A stretch of DNA of 64,000 bases from Campylorhamphus procurvoides (GCA_013396655.1 WBMV01003161.1:2974059-3038058); one strand, 5' to 3'; shown: positions 24,659 through 38,670, counted from the first letter of the stretch. The notes: generated by a model from the sequence alone, not told the origin. Program-made: numbers and translations.

Positions 24659-25668
24659 GGAGCATTTGATTCTAATTTTGTTGCCCTAAGCTTACATTAC
24701 ATGAATCAAGATGTTTACTAGAGGTGCCAGGCACTCAAATCCATGCTTGGATCTTGTACACAGGAAGTATCAGATGTGCTGAATGTCTTACAGTTCCTTC
24801 TACAATCAGAGAAGGCCCAAAGGGACTCACCACTTAAGACTAAAATAATAATAAAAACAATAACACTAAGAAAAAAAAAATCAAGACACTTTTTCTAGTA
24901 TCTAAATGAAATCCAACTTCATAGACACTGATATGTGAAAATATCAGCCCTCCCAAAAGCACCATCTTTTTATTGTTTGAGAAGTTTCAAATAAAATATC
25001 ATCATATTACAAATTCTGCAAGGGAAGACTGCCCCTCATTTTTACAGGAAACTACACCTCAAAATACCAGACATGCTGCAATCACTGCCACACACATTCT
25101 CAATCAACCCCATTCTCTCAACGTCAAAATAAACAGAACCAAATCCTTTTGTCTGAGAGCCATATTATTTTGTCCTCTCCTCATGATTGCAGCTATTTCA
25201 GATGTGCTTCAACACTGACTTTCCTTTTTGGTGGGAATGGACTGAGTGGGATTTGCACTTGCTACTGTCTTCTGAGACCTGGTGGGATGATTGCTCAGAG
25301 AAGGTCAGATACAGACTCCTTTCATTCTCTATCATCAGTAAAACCAGAAATGGCAATTCAAATCCCTCTCTCTGCTGCTCCATCGCAGGCATCTGATAGA
25401 AGGCAAGCAAGCAAGGGCTTCCTTCATTGATGCCAGTGGCAGAGTAATGCAAAACCTTAAAATTAGCAGGTTAATAGTTTTGGAGTTGCTTTTGTGCAGC
25501 TCAGCAATCCTGTGTCCAGCTTACCAGACTTCTCCTTGAAGTAACATAAGAGCACGGGCAGATGTGTGCTAAGAACAGCTGCAGCAACACATGAACTCAG
25601 CTGTTGACTAACAGCTTGGACCAAACCTGTTTTACCTGGGTTGAAACAGTCTGTCAGCATTCTCACCC

Positions 25669-25689
25669 CACACACACACACACACACAC
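25669..25689. repeat. (CA)n microsatellite
   Basis: Ten uninterrupted CA units plus a final C. A typical dinucleotide microsatellite. Confidence 0.95.
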
Positions 25690-28600
25690 TCCTCATCTCA
25701 AACAGCACTGGCAAACAGCAAATGGGCTTCATAACCTCAAACCACCTTGTCTGTTCTGCAGATGAACCCCTGCCAAGCGAAGGCTAAATGAGCATCTACA
25801 GTTGGCTCCAAGTTCTCTCCAAATACAAAGCCAAGGCACTGTGTGCAGTGCAGTGTGGTCTCAGGTATGAACTCAACTCCAGGGTAACTGCTCAGCAGTC
25901 TCTGCCCCAAATCACTCAGCATCACCACGAGCAACCCATCCCACTCCAGCACAGCTTCCAGCAGCCCTGCAGAGGGGACCAGGGACCTTGTGAGGTGGGC
26001 AACAGAAAGACAGCACCCTCGTGTCTCTTTTACAGTCAGTTTTAGTCTTTAGTCTTGCTGAACACAAGCAACCCATGTATTTTATTTTTATGGCTGTTAT
26101 TCTACTGCTGCACGAAGCTCCTGAAGGGACTCAGGATGCCATTTATTTAGAGGAGATACAACTGAAAAACAATTTAATGCACATTCACTGAAAGAACATC
26201 AGAACGTAAACAGGTGAAAGTAACTTCATTTACCAGCAGTGGCTTATGGATGCTCAGAGACACTGAGATTTATTACACACTGCCTTGGGCAGGTGGAAGG
26301 ACAGTGAGAGAAGAGATGAATTTCTGGCTGTAAAGCATCATAAATGCCAAAACCCAAATTAGTCTTTACAAGATCTATTACTTGTCCTCGCTCCGAAGCT
26401 GCAAGAAGGTGATGGCCAAGGGTCCAAGCTACTGCTGAGGACCCCCAACATCCTCCAGGACAACAATGCAAGTACAAGGCTTGGTCCCACCAGCGCAGGA
26501 GGAGCCTGCAGGAAAGCTGCCCTCTCCCACTGCCACTTCTGGGCACCATGTACTAGTGCATCAAACTCTGCACAGTTCAGAAGGAGAACGGGATTAGGTG
26601 GGATAAATTGGTAATAACATTAGGAAAGCTTTTCCAAAGCTCTGTCATACTAAGAAGAGGACAAATAACACAAATTACAAATAATAAACACAAGAAAACA
26701 CCTCTGTGGGGAAACACTTTTGCAAAATCCTGAGCTTGTTTGTTTGTTTTAAATAACTAACTATAGAAACAACAATTCACCCCCAAATTACTGCAGCCTG
26801 AAAAAGCTGAATCCTGCAAGCAGCAACACACAAAAGTTGGAAGCAAATGCAGCTGGAATTGACAAGAGGAACAAAGGAAAGGTTTTCATTGTGTCAAATG
26901 AGGCTTTTGAGCAGACCAGCAGTAACACCATGTTCAAAACTTTGTTGCATGGCTTTTATGATTCCTCCCAGCAGCATGCAACAAAACATATCAGAGTTGC
27001 AATCAATTTCTTACAGCCTTATATAAACATTATAGGAATTTTGTCCTCTGTAATACTTCTTGCTCTCAAGGCTGCAATAAATAAGTCAGTTACAACCCCA
27101 CTGCCACTCTCTCTCCTATCTCACTGTCTCAAGTCACTGCTTTTATTTCTTTAAAGCTACCAGTGTAACCACTTTCAGCTTCAACAAACACTTCAAATGT
27201 AACCTGTAGCTAAACTCTAGGCAGAATGAAGCATTTTACATTCAAAGGGAAGGAGTGGAAAAGCTATTTTCCACTGTTAACCCTACCTTCCTTTGATCTA
27301 CAATCTCTCTTCAGTATAAGGGAAGGGAATTCCAGTAGCAAATCTCTCTACCAACAATGCAGAGAGAATTGGCTCTGGAAAGCAGTGAGCACATCAGCTG
27401 CAGAGGATGAGAGCACTGGCCCTTGCATGTAGTTGTCAAGCCACCTTCTCCAGTGTCACCTCACAGCAGAAACATGTCCACCCATTCCATAGCTCCATCT
27501 CAATGGACAGCAGCAGTAACTGCTCCAGGAGGAATCCCAGGGGAGGACAAGGGCATGGTAGTACTTTCCCAAAGACTACTCCATCTGGCAGAGGCTGCGC
27601 CTCAAGGACCACCCGAGCCAGAAACATCATCTTGGTATAGTTCTGGTTTGGTTTCTCCAGATCATTCTCTCCCTCTGTTTCATCCAGTGAGTGGCAAATT
27701 CACCCCACCACTATGATAAAACACCAGGGAGGTTGGGGGAAAAGAGACACCTGAGCCAATTTCAAAGGTTTTGCATCCTTTGAACACTTCACTCATACAT
27801 AATTGAAAGGGCTGTATGTTTGGACTACAAGAAAGTAGAATTTTTTCTTTTTCCTACTACCAGACGCATCACGTGAGGGATGCTGTCATACAATAGCCTT
27901 GGGGGAGGTTTGCAAACTTGGACAATTTACTGAGAAGCAAAGTAAACTACTACTGACAGCAAGTGGACCAGAGCCCAGATCCCTGAGAGGTTCTGACAAT
28001 GGGAGGACCCAGAAAAAATAAGCCAGCCTTGACCCGGTGCCGGGGGAGGCCGAGAGGAGCAGATGCATGTATTTTATTTCACAGTAACCTCTGTTTGACC
28101 AGTTATGCAAATAAATCTCTGCTTGTCCGAAGTACACTTCTAGAGACTGAGAGAGAATTTGGAAGACTTTACAACAGAGCCAGACCTGCTGGTCACTGCA
28201 TTGTGACTGAACTTCTCAAGAAATGAAATATTAAGCAGGCAAGAATGGCACATACAGCCCATAAAACAAAGGAAACTGCATCCAAAAAAAGGAAGGCAAG
28301 CTTAGAAGAGGGAAAAAAGAAAAAAGTACTGATGAATTCGATACATGATCATGATCACTTCAGCTCCCTGCAGGAAGAGAAGCAGTATTAGGCCCTGGAG
28401 AATACATTCCAAGGCAGTGAGAGACACGGGAGCAATGTGCCATTACAGTCCCAGCACTGACCCACAGGAACCAGACATACCTGCTGCTGCAGGGAGCATG
28501 GCAGGGGCCTTTATGGGCAGGGAAAGCTCTGTATGCACAGGATATTTTGCTGATAAAAAGAACAAACCAAGACATGTATATGACACCCGTGCTGCCCTCA

Positions 28601-30096
28601 GTGCAGGAGGGACCTGGCACCTCTTGTGTACATGTGCTGCCCATGTCCCTGTAGTACTCCCCTTACAGTAGGCAGAGGGTCCCCAGGGCAGGGATCACAC
28701 CATCACCAAGGAATTTACACCATCCCTCATGCTCCATTCCCACAAGGCTCTGTTACTGAGCCTATTCAGAGACTGCTGTCACAGGTGGCACACCCAAACC
28801 TGACTTCAGCTCCCCCTTGCTTAAATCAGTGTCACTCATTCACTTACCACTAAACCCTGCAGTGCCAGCTCAGCCTAACTGTGACAATACTCAAGCAAGC
28901 TTGATGTAAACCCCCCCATTTTCTGATTGTTCTAGTTACATAACTGCTTTTTTCCAACATGGCAACACTTCAGAACATCAGCATGAACCTCCTAAGATTA
29001 ACACAGTACTTGCATACGGGCTTGTGAAGGGGTGTGATTCAGCTGAGGGCAGGAGTGGAAGCCAAACCCCTAAACCCTTAGAGGCACCAGCTTCACCAAG
29101 CCATGCTCTGCAGCTGGAACAGCAACTGTCCTGCATGCTCTGCAGCACTGAGGCACAGCCAGCGTGTACAGCTGACCCTGAGCAGCACAGATGACCTTGC
29201 CCAAGGCACGCTGCTCCTCAGAGCTGGTCAGGAGAAACACAGTCAAGTGAAAAATAAAGAAAACTTGCAGTCTGCTTAAGACATTCCCACTTGGAGGCTC
29301 ACTCGCCCCTCCCACCTCTCCTGCATGTCCTGCCCACGGCAGATGCTGCCCACCGAAATGGCCAAGGTTTGACCTGAGCCTCCCATGGGGAAGGTTCAGC
29401 TCAGGCCTCTGTAGCACGAGAAGCTGCAAACCAGCAATGCAGAGGAGAGGCAGTCACTGCTTCAGTGCACTGATCCATACAGACAGCAAGAGACAGGGGA
29501 AAGGGAAAAAAAAATGCACTAAAAATTCTTTTGACAGGGTGAAAAATGAAAGCAAAGTGAAACACAGCTCAATCTGTCAAAACAAAATCACAGCAAGCCC
29601 ACTGTAAAGAATAAAACCACACAGCTCAGCTCGCATTTTCTAGTAGGCAATAACTGGTACATTTGTTTTCCTGAAGATAAGCGGGTGAGTTAAGTTTGCC
29701 AGACAACACTGAACAGATTTGAAAGGTAATCACAGCAGAAGCACAAACGATCAAATTTACCAGAGACACTAAGGACTTGCTCACTTCCACCGTGCCATTC
29801 AACAGACTCTCAAAGAAGCTTTGCAGTTGTGCTGCTGAGCAGAGGGAAGGGCTCCAAAGCACCTGATTCAGACAAGTTTTGCCCTCTCCCTCTGAGCTCA
29901 TCATTCAGGGAGGAGGGAAGATGATGCTCTTAGCAGAAAACGAGTCACAAATTGGCATAGCAAAATGTGCCATACAGTGAATTTTTGATCAACGTGGTAA
30001 AGGCCAACATAATACCCAGGCTACAGAGAACCCATTAACCTGGTAAGAGTCCTAACAATGTTACCCAGAGGGCATTTTGAATGGTGAGACAGTCTG

Positions 30097-30125
30097 TAAT
30101 TAGCTTAGGTGGGCCAACCTAATTA
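30097..30125. promoter_or_regulatory. Candidate regulatory palindrome with two TAATTA sites
   Basis: TTAGGT (30105-30110) and ACCTAA (30117-30122) are perfect inverted arms. The six central bases GGGCCA extend the palindrome to 18 bp with one mismatched pair. TAATTA homeodomain cores lie at 30097-30102 and 30120-30125, one on each side. Symmetric TAAT sites can bind paired-type or other homeodomain dimers. Here that is inference from the pattern alone. Confidence 0.3.
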
Positions 30126-30326
30126 TTCATGGCCTGAAGATGCATCTCCCAAAGCAAGAGATGTACAAGATATATATTTATAGTTCTTTCCTGATAAGCT
30201 CATTAAAGGTTTCAGAGATGAATGACCACAGCATTTGACTGTTTTCTCATAACCTGGAAATGCAATCAGGAATGAGTGAGTGAGCCAGGAGAACAAAGGC
30301 AGGGGCTGCACAGGGCTCTAAGTTTG

Positions 30327-30327
30327 N
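30327..30327. other. Assembly gap character (N)
   Basis: A single N in 'aagtttgnaaacaaa'. Unlike the one at 836, I see no duplicated sequence on its two sides, so the join may be correct or the base merely ambiguous. Confidence 0.85.
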
Positions 30328-30739
30328 AAACAAAAACCCACCAAAAAACCTAAAACCAGGCTTCTGTTACACTACAATGTGCAACTGCCATTTTACCTTC
30401 ATTTTGAAATGGACAATTATTGGCATGTCCCTTTTCTATAAATGTGTGAAAAGCATTTCCATAAAACCCATTTTAACAAGGCCCCGAGCATTACAAATAG
30501 GAAATAATATGGTAGAAACAGTTAATATAGATGGGTAACACCCCATATATATTCAGAACTGCATTTGCACATTAAAAACTTAAAACCAGTCTTCCAAATA
30601 AATCAGCATTATAAAAAATACTAATTTCCCAATGTTTCCATGCCAGCAGACCTTTGCCTACTCAGGTCTTTATTAGCCAGAACTGGATTGCAGGTGCACA
30701 CAGAAATCAAACTGGAATCTGGCACAAGATAGATGGGAA

Positions 30740-31030
30740 GGTAAATATTTCTTTTTCAAGTTTCTCTTTCTGTTTCTCACTTAATTTTTAGGGCATTTTC
30801 TAACATGTCTAAGTCCACAGCAAATGCAATTTTTCCAACTGCAGCTGCAGTGTTTTAACCTCTCCTCTTTACCCCTCTACTGGCTGTCTATTTTTGCAAG
30901 AGCTGAAATTCTACCATTTCTGTTACAGAAATTCTCCACCTTCTCCCTCGAGGTTTCCCCTTTCATGAGAAATTAACTCTTCCCTGTTACACATCAACCT
31001 TCTCATAGCCAACTGCTTGGTATCAGGTAC
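30740..31030. other. T/C-rich non-coding block
   Basis: The + strand is richer in T and C than the window average (tctttttcaagtttctcttt near 30750). I recognise no element. It resembles the blocks at 22.4 and 43.4 kb in skew but is weaker. Confidence 0.35.
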
Positions 31031-34000
31031 CACATTCTCATGACACCCTTGCACAAAGCCAAGAGTATCAAGCCATCCCCCATCACAGTTTTGGTGTCAC
31101 ATTATTTTTGCTTTTTAAGGTATTAAAAACACAGCATTTTTTTCCACAGAAACTTAATCCTGCAAAAACAGTTCTCAAAACTGAGAAAGAAAAACTGAAA
31201 ATAAAAGTTCTTGATAAATACACAGAAATTTCCTCATCCTTTTTTATAACATAACTGGAAACCATGTGCAGCTTAACAGGGTAAAATCTGGGAACTGCCA
31301 GCAATAAATGCCATGACAAGCCCCCCTTCGTGCCCTAGTTGTGGCCAGCAGAAGACATCCCAAATGTCCTGTTCGCCACCACCTCGGTGTCCCGGAGCAC
31401 AGACAGCCCCTCTTTTACTCCCCAAGTTTTAAGGGAGCTCCCTGTTACGTCAGGCTGGAAAGCAAAAATATAATTATAGGAAATGTATTTAGGAAGAGCA
31501 GATTACCAAAACAGGAACAGCAGGAGAGATGAAAGAGGGTTTGTGCTGCCAACAGTGTGGAGCAATGGCCAAGTGTCCAGAGGCCAAGCAGGGAGGGTCT
31601 CCTTGCCTGACCAAGAGCTGTCTAGTCTTTGTTGGATGGTTGAAACCATCCACCATAAACTGCATTTTGGGTGCAGAACTGTCCCCTGCACGTGGCCAGC
31701 CAGTGGCACACCCAGCTCCTCCACCACCTCAAAGCAGCTGAAGCAGTTTCAGCTGGAATCCAGCTGAACCCTCAAAGCCCATCTCAGCATCCAAAGTGGC
31801 ACTTTTCTGTCCCTTTAATGGCCTGAGCAAGTGACCATCCCTGCCCTGAGAGGCTGGACTGGGAGGCAGCACTGGGCAGAGAGCTGCTCACCCAGCACAG
31901 ATCCAACCTGATCCAACCACTGCAGGTCCGTGTGGCAGCACGTACTAAACTGGCATCTCAGGAGCAGTTTCTGAGATAACAGAAAGTGGATTGTCCCAGA
32001 TCCTCAGCAGAGGGTTTCTGGCCACCCAAGCCAAGCAGCTGAGATGAAGAGTGGGTATGAGGCACTTAGCAGAGGCTAAACATTAGCATTTCAACTTCCA
32101 AGGCTGCAGCTTTATCATCTCACACAGAATTCAAGCACTTACTAACGCACTTACAGTGATGGATAGCAAATTGCAACAAGAATAATGGGGCAGCAAGGGA
32201 AAATATGCAAATTAACAAAATAAAGCTGATTCTGATGGCATGAAATTCTTGTCACTCCTAGATTAGCCTGTACTCTATTTATCATCCACTCTGGATTTTG
32301 GGTTTGTTTCCCTTAATTCTAGGGAAGTCTTTTGAGAAACACGGCATTTCTTCCCTCTCTAGGAAAAAAAGACCCCAACCAACTCATCTGCACTGCATAT
32401 TTTTAAGATTAACAATCCAAGGTCAACCTCTTGAAAGGAGTTGTAGTAGTGAAATATTTTTCCAAACCATATTTCAGAGAAAGAGGAATTTCATCTTGAC
32501 TTGGGATGCTTGCTTTTAACTCTGGTAGTTTCTGGGGCTTTTTTTGGCTTCTTAAACAATATCAAACAATTAGGACTCCTAGGCCCCATTGAATCAATAC
32601 CCCTCAGGTTAATGCTGATTAACAAAAGGACAAAGATTAAGCACTACAGAAAAAAATAATAATCTCAGGATGGACGGAAAAGGTGTATAAATATTGTTCT
32701 ATGCTTTTATTCTTGCTCTGCCAAAAGGAAAAAAGAAAGCCAAATCCAGCAGTGACTACTACACAGTACCTGAGCAAAGCTATCAAGAGAAAACTGAATT
32801 AGTGAAAGGGACCTTTGCTTCGGCAAGACAGCCCTTCAATTGGGTAGAAAGACTCCTTATCATGGGAGCCAATGAAGGCTGGCTGGAATAATCTCTGCTG
32901 GCTCCATCAGCGTGTGTAGATGAGGACAACTGCACAAGCAGAGACAATTTTGAGAATCAGAGGATTAAAGCAGCCTGTGTGTGCTCCCACCGATCCCAGT
33001 GACTTTCATGGAAGTGATCATGGTCCAGCTACACCAGCCCGTTTGCTGTGAGGAAGGCAGGGTCTAGCAAGGCTGGGCACACGTGGAAAGGAAGAAGGGA
33101 GGTGGGGGAGAGGAAGGGAAAACCAGTATCTTTCAACTGGGAAAAATTTCCTGGGAGATGCAGAGAAACCCATTTTTCCTAATGCCAGCAAGTAGGTCGG
33201 ACCCTCGAGACCAAAAACTCAGAAATCCATCTCAAACGCGTGGCTCCTATTTACATTTCACTAAAGAAAACTCACTGAACAAATTCCTCCAGAAACTGCT
33301 GATCTCTGCAAGCTCCAAGGACACGTAAAGAAACTTTTACAGGATGAGTTTTAAAGTGTAAGAGCCACAGAAGAGGTCTGTTTGTTTTTAAAACCTGCTC
33401 CCAGGCCGAAACTCTCAGTTTGAGTGAGACTAATGTATACAGAGGTGTTTACAAGCCTCTCCAATGAGAATTTTATAAACGGAAGAGCCGAGACAAGCTG
33501 AACTGTAGCCTTGAGAGTTATGAGTACCATACCACACTCTTCCTGTCTCCAGAGGTGACCCATCTCTTACATGTCAACTCAGCCTTGCACACAAGTGTTA
33601 ATTTGGGACCGATGACTCACGATTCCTGTTTTCCAGAACATTCAAACCAATATTGTAAGGAAACCTGTTGTGTTTTTTTCTCCCCCCATAGGCTGAGTGG
33701 CTGTGTAAGTACAGGAAAGGCAGGAAGAAGTAAAAAATTGAGCAAAAAAACGGATAAACAGTTCTGTTGACCTTTCCTGAGCCTTCACAAGTGATGTGCT
33801 GCAGAAGGTGCCCCCTGCACAGGTCACAGTCTTTGCATCAAAAGGCCAAGGGCTCACTGAAAATGCTGGTGACACCTGGTTGATCTGGAGTAAATTGAGG
33901 ACAAACAGACCCAAACACTCAAACATCCCAGGCAAACCACCACACACTCAGCCCCTTCCAGGAGTTGCACCACCCTGCCTGGCTGTTGTGGGCTCAGGGG

Positions 34001-36489
34001 AAGAACACTGTAAGTTTTTATGAGTTCCAAACAACAAGTAGATAAAAGTCTTGCTCTACTAATGCTGAAACTTTCGGAGGGGGGAAAAAAAAGAGAAACA
34101 ACAACAACAAAAGGCAGCTGATCACCTAAATAGACTGGGGGCACAGTGGCATGGTTATCTCCAGCAGAACAAAAGCTCTCCCCAGCGAGCCCCAGCCTCC
34201 AGAATAGTCCCAAGGAGCACGTTGTTGCAGCAGAAGAGAGGCCCTGCTGCAGATACCGAAAACTCCTGACAGCTCCCAAAGCTGCCATTTGCAAGAGGCC
34301 GGTCTTTGGCTTCAGTGCTGTCTCCACACTCCTGCCAAGGCTGAAAGGCTCTTGAACACTCCCAGCACAGAAGCAACAGGGCTCTGCAGGTGGAAACCCG
34401 TCCAACGGGTCCGTGCAGGAGCCTGGATATGCAGCCTGGGTCCATCATTGCCAGGACCAGGATCCTCTTAAAGAATAATATAAAAATGCAGATTATGCAA
34501 GATTTCTAGTGGAGACAGGCTGGAGGCTCCCAGGTAAGGTGGGACCACATCACACCATGGTTTGTAACACTAAGGGCCACCTTCCCCACATCCTGGGGAT
34601 CTCAGCCCTGCATCCTGTAGCTGTAGCCTTGGTGAATTAACCCCAGTGGATGTGTTTGCCTCCAGTAAACAAACAAAGGTGTTAAGTGATAAAATTATCT
34701 TTTGCCAACTCATACAAAGCTACAGCCAGCCCGCACTGCTGGCAGAGAAGAAATCATGCAAACGTCCAAGGCACCTTCAAGACCCCTCATCAGCTGCTTT
34801 TCCTTTCTGAGGAGCGTCACCTTTTCTGAAGACATTGCAGAGCCTGTAGTTCCAACCAAAAGTGACATTACTTCATTTCCTCTTGAAAACAACAGCTCTA
34901 CCAGCCCCTCCTTCCCCTGTCTTGCACTCTCATGAGTAAAGCACTCAGATCTCCAGGAAGGGGGTAAGGTCAGGAGCAAATGCCTGAATTGCTCCCAGAT
35001 TAGCAGCCCAGAGGGAGTAATTCCAGCAGAAAGCATTTACAATATTCCTGGTATTAAATGCTTTTGGCCAAGATGAAATTTGTTAAAGTTGCACTTTTGT
35101 TTTTTTCAAAGCTCTGAAGTACTTTCTTTCCCCAAAGTGCCTCCACAGGCTGAATTTGTGGGAAAAGGGAGATTTCACACACAGAAACCAGCCCTGCTAA
35201 ATACTAAACTCAGGCAATTGCTGAGGTGTTGAAGCCTGATCTATTATTCTCCACAGAAGCAAAGCACCCACATCAGAAAGGCAAATTGCTGCACCTAAAC
35301 TGGTGGCTGTGTCACCCTAATTTCCCGAGATTAATCCCGTTTCAGTCAAACCCTTCTCTAAATACAAATTGGAAAAACTAAACATACAATCAAGCAAACA
35401 TCTAAAAAACCCTTGACTACAATTTGGCTGGACAAGAGCTTTATGAGGAGCAGCTGGTTTATCCTCAATATTTCTGAATTATTTTATTAGTATCCAAGAG
35501 CTCTTAGACAAGGCTGACAAGACCCCATTAAACCACTGAATATTTTACAGTCCCATTTATTACATTTTGCCCTTCTCCCTCTTTGCAACACAAATCAATA
35601 TTTTCTTTTTTCTATTTTTTTTTCTTTTTATTTCCCAACTTCCCTGATTCCCCACACAATGAATTTCTATCACAATATTGGATGGGGTACACCTCATCTA
35701 TTAAAATGCCATCAGTATCAGCTCTATAGATGATGACTACAGAGAGGAAATGACATTGCTGCTCTCTTTTTTCCTCCCCCCTCCCTCTACAGCTTCACAT
35801 TTTCTTGCAGGGAAAAGGGCACTGTGCTCTCAGACTGGAACTGATAAAAACCACTATGGAGCAAAGAAAGGCCTAAGGGCTGAATGAACTAGTTTTAACT
35901 CCTTCAGAAAAATATTGCTTTCTAAAACCAAGTCTGAAGTACGTGGGGAAGATACTGGATGAAGGAAAAAAGAATCACAGTTTTTGAAGGATGATTTTTT
36001 GTGCCAGTTGGAGTCCAACCCACTTTTATGCACCAAGTTTTATAACCTAATGAATCAAAATACTCCAAAGAAAACATGTTAAAAAGCATGTTTAAACCAC
36101 AGGAAAGCCTGGCTTGACAATGTTTCCAATCTTTTTAAATGAAATAAGAGCCATCAAGTCTTGGACAACTGCTGAGAGGGAAGTGTGGGAGAATTCAGGA
36201 CATCCATGGGCTGCCTGACAGTCCTTGGCTGAAAACACTCAGAAATATTCCCAGTACAGTGATTGCATGCAGAAGCACAGCAGTATGATGACTGATGGCC
36301 ACATAAAACCCATAAAGACAAAAGTATTTTAAATATTTCAAATTATTATTCCTTAAACAGTTCAGCAGTCTCCCCATCAGTACTCAGGACAGATATCCTC
36401 CAGCACTCTTGAAGTCCCTAATCATGTCTTTTTGGCAAGGTGGAAACCATGGACCTGGGACAAATGAACAAAGATGGATAACAAGCATT
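31031..36489. other. Non-coding stretch, no gene recognised
   Basis: No exon or RNA gene recognised. The 183-codon frame at 33854-34405 (minus) has no recognisable domain and overlaps other open frames on both strands. A block at 32080-32290 contains an octamer ATGCAAAT (32205-32212) and several TAA/TTA-rich motifs without simple repeats. A short (ACA)n patch near 34099-34111 and a T/C-rich patch at 35560-35650 are low complexity. Confidence 0.65.
31633..31652. repeat. 9-bp perfect inverted repeat (hairpin)
   Basis: TGGATGGTT and AACCATCCA are separated by GA. The two-base loop is too tight for a stable RNA hairpin. It is better viewed as a near-palindrome in DNA. No T run follows and no function is assigned. 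Confidence 0.75.
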
Positions 36490-36542
36490 GAATCATAGAA
36501 AGACCTGGTCTGGAAGAGACCTTAAAGATCATCTAGTTCCAA
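36490..36542 (-). mobile_element. CR1 LINE 3'-terminal scrap
   Basis: About 53 bp match the extreme 3' end of CR1 in the same orientation as the 60 kb copy. The block reads aatcatagaa, then ggaagagaccttaaagatc, then atctagttccaa. The central 'gaatggtttgggt' portion is degenerate here (agacctggtc), and similarity ends after 'ttccaa', where an A run and unrelated sequence follow. This is probably a very short, severely 5'-truncated insertion or the decayed end of a longer one. It carries no coding sequence. Confidence 0.85.
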
Positions 36543-38653
36543 AAAATGACCAAACACTGAGTCTTGGGATTTAAACAGCACCCAGGACAGAGCTGCAAAT
36601 CACTCCAGAAACAGTGAAGAAAGGAAGGAGGAATCCCTCTTTTATATATCCCTTCTGTTTTACAAACCTTCAAAGCTCTGATGCTCCATGATTTTAAACA
36701 TCACTGCTGGCAGCCAGAGCATCCTGGCTGGACCAGGCAGGGGATGTTGGGTGGAGCAGTGACAGCAACGCCTCCTGATGAGCTCCAGAGAAACCTCCTG
36801 CTTCCCAAATCCAAACTTCATATTGATTTATATCCTGAAGCATGAAGCCATATCCTGTCCAATATTCGTAATTTCAAAGGGCTGTGTTTTGTTTTCGGTG
36901 GCTTTTTGCCTTAATCTTGGTTGCTCCAACAGTTCGTGTATATTTAATTACTGGCATCGTCTCAGACACTGAATTTTGGCCCTTGGTAATACCCTGTGGC
37001 AAGGAGCTCTGTGAATTAACAAGGGGGGAACCATTCCCTGTTTCCTTTGGAGTGCAACGCTAAAGCTGCATAGCTAAATTCCCAGAGGCCAGGAAATGAA
37101 AACATTAAATATTCTAATAACATCACTAAAGAAGTCATGTTTTACATATATGTCATTCCAGTGAAATATTTTTCCTGTTTAATCATTTAGTGTTAATGCA
37201 ACTCATGCTGGTGTTAAAGGTTCACGCACAGAAAAAGAGAAAGGAAGGATCTCACACGGGAATCCCATACAGGATATAACACAACCAGGCAACCACTACT
37301 GCAGACACTCGAATTTCACATATTCTAATTTTGTTGATTCTAACTAGACACACTTAATGGCACAGTAATTATATAAATTACCTGGAATACATAACACTGC
37401 ATTTATACATAATGAATGAACTGTTGCAGAGGAAATGCCAAGGAACTATCATAGCTAAATTTTTATTCAGTTTCATTCTTTAAAATAAAATAAAAAATCA
37501 AAGGCCACATAATTCAGCAAAATGATGAGTAAAATCACCTTCTGTAAGAAGTTTCTTCCCAAGGACCTTTGCTTAAATCTGGGCAATTAAGACATTTCCA
37601 GGAGGTTGAGGACTGCAAACCAACAGGTACATCTCTCCCAGAACTGTCATATTAAAAATTCAACTTCCTCCCTCCAAGCAAAGTCCTGGGCAGCCTCAGC
37701 TGAAGCTGCCAGATGAGCAGGACCATAAAGATGCAATGTTACAAAAAGTGAAGGGGAAACGGAAATTTCCTATTTAAGAGCTGTCACACAAATGAAATAA
37801 CCTCCTTTCATTGAATTTAATTTGCTTTCCTGACACAAGCCAAGGACAGATGCAGTATGACTGAGATTGTCTGGCACGAGCAGACAGTTAGTCCAAAGCT
37901 GTGAGAGTTTATACAAACATGTTAGAATAAGATTACACAAGCGTGACACAGATGCACAGACAGAATTCAAGCAGATGCTGGTGTGACAGTCTTGCATTTG
38001 TGTCTTTTTAGGAGAGGGATGGGGTAAAGGGCAATGAATGTGGATGGGAATTGCAGCACCTTGGAAAAAATTGAGAGCAAGACTTCTCACCTCCCAGCAT
38101 TTCTGCCAGGACCACCAGACAGACAACTCATCCTACTCTGTGTTGTCTTGCTGCAGACACCTCCCATGCCCATTTTTTACATTTTTGCATTATTCCTATA
38201 GAAAAACTGCTCCCATTTTCCCATGGGCACTTTGCAGCTGCTCCCGAGGCACCCACAGCAGAGCCCTGCCTCCATCTGTGTGGGAAGAGGCTTCGTGCCT
38301 GGGTATCCTCCGTAACACAGAGCTTTGGAGTGACAGGCATTACCGGGGCCCCCTTGCACAAAAGCTGTTTGCATTTTACATTTGCTTGACAGTAAAACAC
38401 AAGTATTGTTGAATTTCTGCCAGAACACTGGAAGAGAGCACTTTGCTGGAGCAAAAGCTACCCTGAACATGCAACCAGAATGAGGCCTCCATAGCATGGA
38501 GCACTGGAGGTCTCCAACTCACTCCTCATAGTGAGATCTGGAAAGCAACTGGAGGCAAAAAGATGCTTCCAACATTTTTTTATTTTTTTAAGAAAAAGGG
38601 GAAAAAAACCCTAAAAGGCCATCAAACCACTTATGGAAAAGCATAGCCTTGAA

Positions 38654-38670
38654 ATACATACATACATACA
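38654..38670. repeat. (ATAC)n tract
   Basis: Four ATAC units plus one base. A short tetranucleotide repeat. Confidence 0.85.

Larger units (their letters stand above)
22986..30739. other. Non-coding stretch, no gene recognised
   Basis: No coding exon or RNA gene recognised. It contains a C-rich patch at 23720-24000, a G10/A7 run, a (CA)n microsatellite, an LTR-like patch and a palindromic block, each listed separately. The A/C excess on + is evident in much of it. Confidence 0.65.

Noticed and set aside
33854..34405. 183-codon open frame on the minus strand
   Set aside because: Cys/Leu/Ser-rich without a domain, overlapped by long frames on both strands. Consistent with chance.
34464..34512. 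Plus-strand CTAG followed by ...CCCAG/GTAAGG-like donor near 34534
   Set aside because: The enclosed interval is about 24 bp and the acceptor lacks a pyrimidine tract.
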